A stretch of DNA of 64,000 nt from Apricaphanius iberus (taxonomy: Eukaryota; Chordata; Actinopteri; Cyprinodontiformes; Aphaniidae): NCBI GenBank assembly GCA_028564705.1, contig JAPXFQ010001662.1:4338001-4402000 (forward strand), in the 5' to 3' direction. Position numbers and translations under genes: made by a program. The notes under the pieces were generated by a model. That model was not told the origin of the DNA. It saw only the letters and a list, made by a program, of their open reading frames with translations, and made no database searches. Within the stretch, counting starts at the first letter, position 1. Every line of letters begins with the position of its first letter. Of the stretch, positions 10,548-22,350 are shown piece by piece.

Positions 10548-12458
10548 AAGGCACATCATGTGTTTAGGCAGCCCAGGGGTGATAAAAAATGAATTATTCT
10601 TCCAAATCCATTGAATTGAGGAACTGCTGAAATAATAAATCAGACATTTATCCCCTTGAGTTTTAAAGACATAAGCTGTATAAATTAAGAAAAAAGTGGT
10701 CATGTTATGAATTTACTTGGCTGATAATGAAATATTTGTTGGACGTGCATCTTGATTTGTAGACCAGCAATTGGGCTTGCAAACATAAGCACAAACATAC
10801 CCCATTAAGAGGGCCATCTGGAAAAATCCTTTGCTGTGATTAAAAGAGAGAAAAAAAAATCATCCTCTTGCATTTTTTAATGAATTGTTCTCCCCATGGA
10901 TGTTTACTGGGTGGCTGGCACATTGGAGCTGTGTTAGTGGTTTATGTGAAGGCTTGAAAGTGTTCCCCCTGTGTTTCTTTGATGACTTGGCACTAAAAGA
11001 AAGGTTAAAGAAGGCTTGTACAAAATCGCCAAAGGTGTTAAATGAGCGGCAGTCAGTTGTGGTTTTCTACAACAGATTCTACAGAGTTTTATCTGTTTGT
11101 AGAATTTTTTTTAATGATATCATCTCTGGATTTAAGCCAATTCATCATTAGAACATATGTTCGGCATACCCTTTTTTTGTTTTGAGGCTATAAACACAAA
11201 CTATTTATGTTGAAAAGCTCAGCTTTAAGTAGTCTTACAAACTCAAATGGTATGAGGTATTTTTATAGCTGTTACGCATCATTAAAAGTGACTTTATTAT
11301 GTAGACGACTGACATAAAGGAGCTGAGCTTTTTGACTTTACCGATCTTTTATATTTCCTTATTTATGAAAATAAATCTTCTCATGATGTGTGCTAAGATG
11401 AGAATCACATTCAGCTTTTCAGTTTAAGATAAACTGCAATGATCCCAGAAATAGAACAGCAATAGCATTCTCGAAGCTTAGAATGAGTTCCTAAAAAAAC
11501 TACACTCGCCAGACAAGAGCTAACAGGTTTGAAGGGAATACGTTTTTACAAAGACTTTCCCTATTAAGTAGCTCATTCTAGAACTTTTAATCTAGCTGTC
11601 CATATTCTTGGTAAAATCAAGATTTTATATGTAGTTTTTGCTGAAGTTGAGTTAAATCTTTATAATCAACGCTTTAATTAATTTAAAGTGCTTTGCTCTG
11701 ATACACAACTGATTCAGAAGTGTCTCTGTTATTTTTATGACAATTTCAGCAACCAATGTGTATTTTGAGGTATAGTAGTGACAATGTGAAGAACATTGAA
11801 AGAGGAAAAGCAAACAAATCTTCTTGGCTCAATCGCTGGTTAGTCATGCACTTTGTTTGAACTCTTCTTGCGGTTACATAAAGTTATGCTCTTTCCTCAA
11901 ATTTATGCCTCACTCTACTAAAGCTGCTCTAAGTACAGAAATCAAGGACAGATCTGAAACAGATCTGAAAACATGCACTGATGCTATCTTTTGTGCCCTA
12001 GTTTTATGGAGCATTGTCCACCAAAGCTTTTATTCTAAAATAGTGTCTTTTTATGTAAATTTGAGATCATTTTTTAACTTTAGTGGCTAACCATGCTCTT
12101 GTCACTACAGGCATGAGTTGTCCCTACACTGAATAACATTTTTTTTTAAATTCCGAATGGAAGGCTGAAAAAAAAGCTCTGTACACTCTGACAGGACACC
12201 AAAGATTTGTTGTGCTGCATTTGTCACAATATTTTAATTGAACATATGTGGGTATAATATTGTAATGATATAACCTTGAGTATACTTATATATTTGTATG
12301 TAGTAATTTTCAAGTGCATATTACACAGTTTATACAGTTTTACCATTCAGCTCTATAAAGTAGCACAAGTGTAACAACTTGGTGTTGCTGGTAAGTTAGA
12401 TTGGTTATCTGCTATTATAGCCTTCAGTCAGCTGCTTAACAAACATCCAGTTTATCTC
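10548..12458. other. Stretch without recognisable gene
   Basis: AT-rich. The plus frame at 10885-11151 (88 residues) and the one at 11824-12090 have no recognised motif. No terminal repeats or target duplications were found. Confidence 0.55.
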
Positions 12459-12891
12459 CAGAGTTGGAAAAGCTACGTTTCTTTATGAACTAGTTCAAAG
12501 TTCAGTTCACACATTTTAAAATGAACTTTAAACTAAGTTTGCTGTTCCAAAAGTGAACTAGTTCTTAGTTCTTTTTTTTAGTATGTTCTTGTGCGCTATT
12601 ACCCTCAGAATATTGGCATTTTCCAGTTGTTGCAAGCCATTCAGTCCATACTCTTACAAAATTGGCAATTATGAGAAATTATTAAGCAATCTGAGGTAGG
12701 AACCAGGCTGAGGAAGGAAACAAGGGATTTACCTCAAAGTGCAATATTCAAACTGACACTCACAACACGAAAACAAGTGTGCTCACTATAATATTCCTCA
12801 GACAATATATAGTGTGTTAAGTTCACCTTCACCGAAAATGTTAATGAGTTCATGAACAATTGTTCAGTTAACTAATTCAGGCTCAGCACTG
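12459..12891. mobile_element. hAT-like non-autonomous element
   Basis: Left end CAGAGTTGGAAAAGCTACG and right end, inverted, CAGTGCTGAGCCTG share the CAG-G-TG start of hAT termini. Subterminal 'gaactagttc' motifs repeat near both ends, as in a known fish hAT group. No clear 8-bp target duplication remains, so borders are tentative. Confidence 0.5.
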
Positions 12892-12940
12892 CTTGAAACT
12901 TACTAAGTTTTCTCTTCAGGCACTGCATTATGACTTCTAA

Positions 12941-13716
12941 CGCTGTGTCCACACCAAAAGCGTCAAACGCGCCACATGCCCCCAGCTGGATGCTTGAACA
13001 ATTGCACCTTGAAGCCTGTACAAAGCGAACTGGACGCGGTTCAAATAGGGTATTTTCATGCGCAAACTGGCCTTCAGCCGAGCTGGGGCCAGAGTGCAGC
13101 TGCCGGTGGATTATGGACCGAGCTGATGGAGGACTGTGTGTTCGGCCCGGGCTTCAGCGGAGCTGGGGCTAGAGTGCAGCTGCTGGTGGATTACGGATTA
13201 TTGTCTCCGATTTGACGGAGGACAGAGTGGATTAAGTGTTCGGCCTGGCCTCCGGTAGAGCTGGGACCGCTGCACAGCTGGAGGTTTGGTGAGCTACAGA
13301 TACAGTCTAGCTACGGCGGAGGGATCCATAAACACCAGCGAGCACCCTCTCATAAACACAGGCTCCTCGCCACCTGGAAAACGTGACCTGCTCGCCCAGT
13401 TTGTGCCGTGAAGGTGCAAGCTTCGCCTGCCGACAAACCAACTACATTTCTGAGCAGCTGTTGAAACTCTGTCCCCTTATTGGTTGACACGGCGCGAATT
13501 GAAGCAGGAGTTCAGAGATTTTCAACTTGAGCAGACTTTTTGACGCGCCGCAAACGCCTCATTCGTACAAATCCTCCGCGCAAATCAGGCAGAAAAGCTT
13601 TTTCGCGACGCAGATCTGCTTCTGATTTGAAGTGGGACCCCCTGCCGCGCTTCAACGCGCTCCTTCATTGACATAACTCGCCGCTTGCTCAATTTGCTTT
13701 TGGTGTTTACGTACAG
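12941..13716 (-). mobile_element. PIF-Harbinger family copy A, 776 bp
   Basis: Inverted ends: left CGCTGTGTCCACACCAAAAG, right (inverted) CTGTACGTAAACACCAAAAG. The flanks read TAA and TTA. The right half, read on the minus strand, parallels the left half of copy B at 16837 ('gcagatctgcgtcgcgaaaa' against 'gcagatttgcgtcacgaaaa'), so A lies in the opposite orientation. CpG-rich and internally repeated. The transposase is absent. The Harbinger assignment comes from MADF remnants in copies B and C. Confidence 0.75.
13066..13275. repeat. Internal 80-98-bp repeats in Harbinger copy A
   Basis: The phrase 'agctggggccagagtgcagctg' (counted as 20 plus bases) recurs with small changes three times, spaced by roughly 80 to 98 bases, each followed by 'gtggattatgga' and 'gaggac'-like text. 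Copy B carries the same array on the other strand at about 17690-17950. Confidence 0.75.
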
Positions 13717-14060
13717 TTAGACCGTGAAGAAACCCCCATCAGCACGTTTTCTAGTATCTCATTAAACACACTTAATGCACTGTAATGGCATCACACAAAA
13801 TAGACACACAACATAAATTTGTATATAAGTAGTAGCTATACTGTTGTTGGGTCTTTCTGTGGATGTGACAGGAGCCTGGACGATACGCCCCCCCCCTTTT
13901 CCCTCTTCATCGAACCAATGGCGGAGCTGTCCGTCTCCTTGCTGTTTGAACCAGCGCCTGAGGATCGGCTGCGTCAGTTGGCTGGAAAGCATGTCAGTAT
14001 CGCTGCGGCCGGTTGGAGGTCCTTACGGCTAAGGGAGGGCAGAGGCACACACATCCAGAG

Positions 14061-14068
14061 ATAAAAGT
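14061..14068 (+). promoter_or_regulatory. TATA-like box of LTR copy 1
   Basis: ATAAAAGT, conserved at the matching place in the other copy (44167-44174). In both copies it is followed about 30 bases later by a pyrimidine run containing TCTTCCTCTTC, a plausible initiator region. Confidence 0.5.
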
Positions 14069-14564
14069 ACAGCAAAAAGGCCGCTCTTCCTCTTCACAAC
14101 CTGCTTCAGCCAGTGGCAGACGTCTCTCAGACTGAAAGAAGAGATACCTTTCAACACGTGTTCCTAACTTCAATATTTCAGCAAAAAAATAACTCTCCCG
14201 CTTTGAGGCTGGACCTCAAAGATCGCTTTTCCTTTTGATACGCATTTTTCCTTTTTTACGCACGACTGACGAGTCGTTTCTCTTTTTCACCACAAACAAC
14301 TTTTACTTTCTTTACAACTGGGGATCCATTTTCCTTCTGAAATAAAGTAAGAGCGTTCTTTGTTATCTCTGTATTATGTGAACTGGGTGGAGAGAGTTTA
14401 GGAAGTTTTCTGTATAACTGTATGCATGCTTAATTATTGATGCGAGGTGAGTTCCTTCCTTGAGCGCTCTGTGATTCCTCTGTGCTGTGTTTCTGCTTAC
14501 GGGTAAATTTGTGAGTTTTGTACTTGTTGATTGTGAGTTTCCGGTATGTTTTGTCTTTTATTAG

Positions 14565-15270
14565 CAGTGTTGGGAGTACTGCATTACAAAAGTAATAAGT
14601 TACAGGAATAGATTACTTTTTTCAGTAACTGAGTAATGTAAAGCATTACTAACAAAATATACAGCAATATATTAGTAGTTACAATTTCAGTAACGCAAGT
14701 TACAAAAGCATTTTAAATTGTTTTTCTGGCCAACTAACAGACCAAATCAAGCTGGATGCGGTAGAACAAGATCCACCATCCACTTCCTGTCGCTTAAAAC
14801 CAAACCATCAGAGAATCAGGACGGTTGAGGAAAATATTGACTGTATATTTAAACAGCGGCATCATTCACACTGTTTTCCTAACCATCTGTTTTAAGACTT
14901 CAGACATCGGAGTCTCATCTTTGTCAACCATCTTTGTGATGAGCACTTTCAGCACCTTCTTTTGATTAGATTTAACAAAAATTACTATGAAATAGAAGGC
15001 ATGCAAAGGAACTTGAGACTTAATTTGAATAAAATAGTGTTAAAACTACAGTATTTGTGGTGTGACACTTGTGTAAAATTTTAATTCATAAGTTACGGTG
15101 GTTAGAAGTGTTGGTAAATGTTTAAAATATTTTACCCAAAGTAACTTAAAGTACTGTAACTCAGTTAAATTTTTAGGACAGTAATATGTAATGCAAACAT
15201 ATTACATCTTTGACATTGTAACTAGTAATGTGAAATATATTACAGTTTCTTTGTAACTTTTCCAACACTG
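14565..15270. mobile_element. Non-autonomous hAT, 706 bp
   Basis: Left end CAGTGTTGGGAGTACTGCAT and inverted right end CAGTGTTGGAAAAGTTACAA. Perfect 8-bp target duplication TTTATTAG at 14557-14564 and 15271-15278. The inner text is rich in 'gtaac' and 'gtaat' motifs, as in a very common fish hAT family. No transposase frame. It interrupts the LTR copy. Confidence 0.93.
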
Positions 15271-16119
15271 TTTATTAGTGAGCAGAATTGTTAGTCTGTA
15301 AAAGTTTTGGTTCCTCTCCGTTAGTTTGATAGTAAGTGTTGGTAGTTTGATAGTAAGTGTTGGTGTCATAGGCCTTTTGGGTCAGCACCCGCAGAGGGCT
15401 GGTCATGAACGCACAGCACGCAAAGGACATTTTAATCCCTTTTTCCTCCATATTTGCCGATCAGAGCTTTATTAGCAGAAGCTAACTCACTGATAAGAGC
15501 CACGAAGTTTCTTTGTTAGAAAGGAACCACAGGCCTCTTGCTTCAAGTTAAACAATAAGTCATAAAACGGGATCATAAAACTTCCCCCCGTTCTTTTCGA
15601 CGAGCTGCGCGTTCACATCGTACACCGCCTCCACGCATGCACGCGAGGGGCTGCGTACGACGTCAGTAGGAGGCGCCCCTTGACGTGCCTTAGTGACCTC
15701 ATCGCTGGCCGCCATATTACTCATGTATACAGTATACTTGACAGAACCGTTTGGTATAAGTAGTGTTTTTATTTTAGTTGTGTTTTTAGAATAAATTTGT
15801 TAACTTGAATCTAGTCTCTGGTTTCTTGTATTCTGAGTGTGTGTGTGAATTATTGCAAATGATTCATGTCCTTCAGATAAGATCTTTCTGGTGTGATCAC
15901 TAATAATTAATCATAAGTAAGATTATTTGTTGATAATTCCCTTTTTGATTATATATAATATTTTATTTCTAGCCCAGAGGCTAGAATGGTGCCCCGATTA
16001 AATGATTTAAAGAATAATTAACTACTAATCTGCAATTATTAGTTAATATTTCTCAGCAACACCAGATAGATCATAACAATTATTAATTAATTAATTATTT
16101 AATTGATAATTCCCCTACA

Positions 16120-16836
16120 CTGTGTAAAAAAAAATGTACTGGCCTTTACTGTTTTTGGAAAATTAAATGCCAGACAACACAACCTACTGGACAGGACTTT
16201 GTCTCAGCTATAAAAACAAAAATATGATTGCTTTTAAATCTTTTAGCAAATCTTACTTCAGTAAAAACACACAGGTCAGCAGTCTGCTCTGTGTTGCTGC
16301 ATAAATGAAATGGTAATAAAGTGTTTCATCAACGCCACTAATTACTGAATGACAGTTTTCACACCAGCCTTTAAGTCTGTGTGTGCATATGAGCATGCCC
16401 GTGTGATAGGCCTAATTAAGTAAACTCCCATTACACTTAAAAGTGCATTACTGCTGCTCTGTTATAAAGGCTATAATTAGAGTGCTGGGGAGAGGGAGAT
16501 GTAATTAATTTATTTCTCAAGTATTATTAGTCCACTTGTTCTATGAGCTATTTGGATTGATAATGATAAAATACATATTTGGCTGTGTGCCAGAGCTTTA
16601 ACTTTGCAGTTGTGAAATGAAAGAGTCACATACTGCAGATTTAAGTGCCAACATTATCTTGCTCTCTCAACGGATATTGTCTGATAACAACCATCATAAT
16701 AAAGCATTTCTGATTGTAAATTTGCAAAGTAGTTGGAGAAAAAGCAAATGGCAATGTGGATGCAAACATCTGCATTCATGTTGCCTTTTTTATACTTGTA
16801 TCAATTGTTCTTGGCAGTAGCGATATCATTGCCTGA
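16120..16836. other. Stretch without recognisable gene
   Basis: AT-rich. The section 16380-16560 contains several TAATTA-type motifs and no transposon hallmark; it is listed as a weak regulatory candidate. Confidence 0.5.
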
Positions 16837-18073
16837 CGGTATGTACAGACCAAATGCGATAGAAGTGACTAGAGCTTCAGGTTTACATGTAAACTCAATG
16901 GAGGAGCGCAATGAAGCGCGACTTGTGGTCCCGCAACACTTCAGAAGCAGATTTGCGTCACGAAAAAGCTTTTCTGCCTGATTTGCATGAATAATTCACG
17001 CTACAGATGCGATGGAAAATTCGCGCTGCCTTTTATGTGGTGCATTTTGTGCTTTCGCTTTCATGGCGTTTCCCGCTCAAGTTGGAAAAATCTGAACTAC
17101 AGCGTCAAATCGTGCCGCGACAACCAATCAGGACAGAGTGTCAGTGATTCTGTGACTGTCATGGAGTCACAGCCTTAGCACGACATGGAGGAAATACTGA
17201 TAAACACCATGGCAAATCACACTGAGCTACATGACACAAGCAGTTTTCAATACAGAGACAGGGAAAAAAAAATTACAAATAGGTTAAACTATTTAGACAG
17301 GAATTCTCTTAAGAGGTTTGTGGGTGGATCTTAAAAAAGCCGTGGTTGCTGTAAAAGCACATCTCAGCCTAGAAGTGGGCCTTGAACGGCCTCCTCATCT
17401 GGTTTCCTGGTAGTAGCTCCCGCACCACGTCCCACGCTGGTCAAATATTATAAACTTTTACGAACCGCAGACAGATGGACAGCTGCTCGGCAATGTAGTT
17501 GGTGTGTTGGCAGGCAAAGCTTGGACGTTCATGGCACAAACTGGGCGAGCAGGTCATGTTCTCCAGGCGGCAAGGAGCCGGTGTTTATGAGAGGCTCGCT
17601 GCTGTTTATGGATCCCTCCACCGTAGCTAGACTGTATCTGTAGCTCACCAAACCCCCAGTCCCAGCTCTACCAGAGGCCAGGTCGAACATGTAATCCACT
17701 CTGTCCTCCGTCAGCTCGGAGACCATAGTCCATAATCTACCGCCAGCTGCACTCTGGCCCCAGCTCCGCTGAAGACCAGGTCAAACACACAGTCCTCCGT
17801 CAGATCGGAGTAATCCACCGCAAACTGAACTCTGGCATGAACTCCGCTGAAACCCAGGCTGAACAAGCTGTCTTCCGTCAGCTCAGTCCATAATCCACCG
17901 GTAGCTGCACTTTGGCCCCAGCTCTCCTGAAGGCCAGGTCGCGCGTGACAATGTCATATTTTAAGCGCATCCAGTTTGCTTTGTATAGGCTTCAAGGTGT
18001 GAATGGGCATGCGAACAGCTAGGGGCGTGTCACGCTTTTTAGTCACTTCTATCGTGTTCAGTGTGGACACAAG
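16837..18073 (+). mobile_element. PIF-Harbinger family copy B, 1237 bp
   Basis: Left end CGGTATGTACAGACCAAATG and right end, inverted, CTTGTGTCCACACTGAA. The left ends of B and C match closely, and the right end of B matches the left end of A in inverted form. A short MADF-domain remnant lies at 17185-17268. On the right, a GC-rich array of about 84-bp units (17690-17950) is open on the minus strand at 17529-17726. The target duplication is not clear in this copy. The DDE transposase gene is absent. Confidence 0.75.
17185..17268 (+). pseudogene. MADF-domain remnant of the Harbinger accessory protein
   Basis: From an ATG at 17185 the frame reads EEILINTMANHTELHD and then YRDREKK. This fits the start of a MADF domain, whose hallmark is a leucine-isoleucine pair, then a H-x-E-L-Y/H-D segment, then Y-R/K-D and a lysine run. 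PIF-Harbinger elements encode such a Myb/MADF-like DNA-binding partner beside the transposase, where it helps recognise the ends. Only the first quarter or so of the domain can be read before the frame is lost. The same segment survives in copy C at 57194. Confidence 0.6.
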
Positions 18074-19661
18074 ATTCTTTGACTTAACCAACTCCCAAAC
18101 GAATTACATTTTCTAGTAACGGCATCAATTTGATCTGTGTGTTTGTTTCAATCTATTAAAATACAACTGTAATGGCTGATTACGTTGTAAAGAGGTTATT
18201 GTGTGCTTGATCAACATTTCACTCACCTGTTGTTTTACACAGCCAAACCCTGTCACGTGCAGTTTATTGATACAAAGAAATAAAAAGAATCATACAGCCC
18301 TTTACAAACATACCTTTTCATGAGCAGATAAAGTAACCTAATGAAGTGTTAATCATCATTCTAGACCTTAAGGGGGGAAGGCTCGGAGGCCTGATCACTT
18401 GGTCACAGTTGCTCAGGATGAGCAAATCCAATCGGAAGGGTATTAGAGTGGATTGAGAGTATAGGTTCTTTTTTAGGGGATTTGCAGCAGATTGTATCTC
18501 TCTGGATTGTTCTGAATGGCACTATTTTTGCTTGGAGCACTTCTCTTGAACTGGCTGATAACTCTTTGTAGCACAGTTGCTCTCTGAGTGCTTCCATTCA
18601 CACTCACTGTACTGTGTGCACTGGATGGTGGTAAACTCATCAGATGGACTGAAAGGCTGGTACAGTGAAGTCTTGCTCAGACATGATCACTGTTATAGAA
18701 GGTGTCCCAAACCAGTTATCTTATCAGCTGAAACTTTCAAACGTGAAAATTAAAAAAGGGCTTAATTATGTCAAAATCATCCATGACCACTGTTTCTATC
18801 TTTCCCAGCAACATATGGAAAACTTGCAGTTGGAGTCCAGCAGGCCTAGACTTGTGTGAGATTTTCACATTATAATATTATGTAAATATCTCACAAGTTG
18901 TGTTACCACAGTTTGTGCATGAAAATCCAGAAAATAAATGTATTACATGATGTAATTGCTATTCTAAAACAAAAAAAGCAGCAATGAATAACAGTAGTAA
19001 TTTAGGTTATAAATATGTTTCCTTACAAAAATTCCCTGTATACCTTAGTATAGAGTGTAATAGAGAGTTATAGAGTGGTGCTGCTGCAAAACAATTTTAG
19101 TGTAACGATAAATTCATTTTTGTCTTTTATCGCTTACAATAATCATTCAATTTAGGACATCTTATTTTGAAGCTCAAGCATGCCTAATTGTCTCACTATT
19201 GGTGTACCTTTAGCCAGAAGAAGCTCAACCTTTGGCTTAAATTGTGCCATGCTGCAAAGGTGGATTATGTCTCCAATCACAGTCTTTGTTTTGGTTACCA
19301 ATATAAAAGACACCAAGACAAATAAGGCTGAATAAACTAAGTTTAAAGAGACCACTGAAAACTTGCAGATTTGCTCATCTTACTTGTAAACTAAAGCCCA
19401 GGACATGACCAGTTTCCATTTCTTTACAGTCGAAAGTTGGCAATGGTCAAATACTCAATAAATGTGCTCTGTGACTTAAAAGTAGTATAAAGCCATATCA
19501 ATCCTATATTAAACATAATTTTTACCTTGCTATATAAAAGGTAACAAAAGAAGTGTAAGGGTAATTAATTTTATAATTTTTTACACATGCACGAATTTGT
19601 ATATAGATTTTTTTGTTTAATGCTTACATAGCTGCACACCTTATACATGATGATTCAGACA
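18074..19661. other. Stretch without recognisable gene
   Basis: A 64-codon minus-strand frame at 18403-18597 starts with an ATG but matches no family I know. Nothing else is evident. Confidence 0.55.
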
Positions 19662-19775
19662 TAGGGATGCAATGATCCCACTTTTTTCAAACTGGTTTTA
19701 TACCGATACTTGTATCTGAGTACTTGCTGATACCGTGTACCAGTGCCGATACTTCTAACACAAAAAAATTCAATG
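19662..19775. mobile_element. hAT terminal fragment (TAGGGATGCA type)
   Basis: TAGGGATGCAATGATCC followed by repeated 'ccgatact' motifs resembles the start of a widespread hAT family in fish. The opposite end was not found, so this is a partial copy. Confidence 0.5.
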
Positions 19776-22014
19776 AAATGGAAGAAATGTTTTATTTTCT
19801 TCTCTCTTTGTTACAAAAAATTTGGGTGAATTTGAATAAAAAAAGTGATTAAAAGAATTACCACAAAACAACAATTTTAAGGCTGGCTGCATCCACAAAA
19901 ACACATACCGGAATCTGGCAAGCTTGCAAATATTCTGATAATCCATCTACATGTTGAGTTTGAATAAAGAAAAATGGGATGTGTGTAAAATTATAGGAAA
20001 ACCAAAAACATCAGGAAAACACGTAGAAATCATGTAGGGGTTTTACCATGCGGCTGCTTCATAAATTACTAAAGACTGAAAATCAGTAGCTTTTAGATTT
20101 TATTCAATTTTTCTCTGCAGTTGTAGAGCTTGCCTGTAGCTTTGCCACTGGTTAAATGTAAAATAAGTAATCAGGTTTTATTTCATATGACATTTGGATT
20201 TTATTATGTGCATTTCTTCCTCTGGGTTTTAAGAATAGATAACTAAAAGAACTGGGAAGAATTCTGGAATAACACCTATCAAGGAGTGTAAATGGCGAAT
20301 CACCCGCAGGTCCTCGATGAGTGACAGAGCAGCACAGAGGTGGCACCTCATTATCTACCTTATTTAAAGTGTCTGGATTTTAGAGATTTTAGTAGAAGTA
20401 GAGATGGAAATATTTATTTTCCCAAGAGGGGCAGTTCAGAACGAATTTCATGCCCAGGGTTAGAAAATCTCATTTGCAAATTTAACTGGGAGATATGCCT
20501 CTCTTACACAAGAAGGCTTTCATTTGGCAGAACTGTAGGAATATAACCCACAAATGCTACATCCAAAGGTTCTGTTCGTTGTCTTTTTACAATAAATGAC
20601 AGACTCTAGAAAACTTGAAAGATATTTAACAATTCGTACACCTGCATAGATTTGTGAAAAAAAATTAAAACATAATTCAACATAATTTTCTTGTGCATCA
20701 GTTCATTAATCTACATACAGGACTAATCAGTTAGTTTAGAGTATGCTGTAATTCAAATAAAAAATATTAGAATATCAATCACAATATCACTGTCTTAGAA
20801 AATGTATATTCAGAAGACCAGTTAAAGTAATTCTAGTATAGGAATGTTAACCTGCTGAAAAATAGATGCAAACATATGCATATTGAGCTCATATGCTATG
20901 TATTTGGTGTGAGTTCTTTGTGCATGAATAACTGCATCTTTGCAGCATAATATGGACAAGAACAGTATGTGGCTCTGCTAAGGTGGTAGGGAAGCCCAGT
21001 TTCCTTCAATGTTCACATCTTTACAAAAAGTTCTCAGTTGGAACTCAACTAAAAAAGAAATTATCCTCAGCTTTGTAATCTTTTACATTCATAATAGTAA
21101 GTGTCTGCAGGTAACACATTTATGAGGACATATCATTTCAAAGGAAGAATGTATCCTGCTTCTGCATCTGCTATTTGTTGTTTCTATATCCCGGTATAAA
21201 CACAGATTATCTGCAATTTATAGCACTGCAACAGCTTTGTTTGGATCCAAGAATTCCTCTCTTATTTTGGGGCATGTTTGTAACCGAATGAGAGGAGTGT
21301 TTTGGGAGATAATCACAGTCCTTCTCCCCAGAGAAATCTTAAGGAGGAGAGTGAGTCTATTTTCAGCACCACGGCAATGGAGAGTGGGACTCATTATGAC
21401 TCACTCAAAAATGGTCTGGATGATTTCTGAGTCAGACGTGAGGGCCAATGTCCGCTGCCATGGTGATGCATAGCCTAATGTAACTAAAGTTGGTTAACAA
21501 GAGAGATGGAAATGGAATAAGGAGAGCTTAAGAAGGCCTGAGGCTACTTCTGTTTTAATTACAAAGATTTTTAGACTAATATGAAGCAAAGTATTACATC
21601 ACAGTAGATGCATAGTTCTAATTTGAGTTTATTGAGCTATAACTTCCAACCTAAGCCAACAAATTTTGGGAAATTTTCAAAGGTAATGCACCTCACATAC
21701 ATCTATAAGATATATTAGAGCAAAAAAAATCAGAGTTTTAAGAAGGTAAACTTATCCTTTCCTCTTGATCTTTAATCAAATATACTATTTATGAGGGATT
21801 TTACCATGGCCCTTTGCTTGTCTGGTTTGCATTGTGTAGCTGCTTCAGTAGGAAACATTCTGTAAAATCAGAGTTAGTGATTAAAAATATATATATATTT
21901 ATCACTTTCTTACTTTTTAAACAAAAAATAATTCTGATGTAAATTTCAGTTTTAACATAATTGCACTTTCTCTCATTTCACAATTCTAATTTTCACACAC
22001 AGTGTGACCGTATA
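19776..22014. other. Stretch without recognisable gene
   Basis: AT-rich. The segment 21170-21480 is more balanced in base composition and holds two palindromic AP-1-like sites (21397-21403 and 21428-21434); see findings. Confidence 0.5.
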
Positions 22015-22350
22015 CAGGGTTTTTCCAGCGTTCAAATTTGCGTTGCGGCCGCCTCCAGTTAATTTTGTGCCGCCCCAGCCTGAAATGGCTCTGCCCTCAG
22101 CTATATTGTTATTTTAACTGCAGATGCAGCAGTGCGCCACTACGTGGGCGCTATATCATTGTAGCCGGTGACTTGTCCCCAGCACTTTTTATGATTGACG
22201 GATTTGTCCCCACCAAACCTGAAGCCTGGTTCATAACAACTGCAGAGTGCAGTAAAGTGATCCTTTCAGCGTCTGACCTACTTTTTGCGCGAGCTGCGAG
22301 CGATCCAGTCAATTGGGAAACTAAGGCAATTTTTCTAAAGTACTGCAGAT
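22015..22350. mobile_element. Possible DNA transposon end fragment
   Basis: CAGGGTTTTTCCAGCGTTC opens a GC-rich segment that contrasts with its AT-rich surroundings. The start resembles fish DNA-transposon termini, but no partner end or target duplication was seen. The plus frame at 22038-22373 has no recognised domain. Confidence 0.3.

Larger units (their letters stand above)
13845..16119 (+). mobile_element. Solo-LTR-like unit (foamy-like or Gypsy-like), split by a hAT
   Basis: Begins TGTTGGGTC and ends CCCCTACA, with the 4-bp direct repeat CTGT on both sides (13841-13844 and 16120-16123), as for an LTR. Without the hAT at 14565-15270 it is about 1.56 kb. It contains ATAAAAGT at 14061, AATAAA at 14341 overlapping a splice-donor-like AAAGTAAG at 14344-14351, and a 21-bp direct repeat at 15322-15363. 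The first 700 bases align with a second copy at 43890. No primer-binding site or viral protein frame adjoins it. Such a long LTR holding an internal donor resembles foamy-type LTRs; that reading is inference. Confidence 0.6.

Noticed and set aside
18403..18597. A 64-codon minus frame starting MEALREQLCYKELS
   Set aside because: The first residues look helical and gene-like, but no family is recognised, and no donor or acceptor of quality was found at its edges. Left as unassigned sequence.
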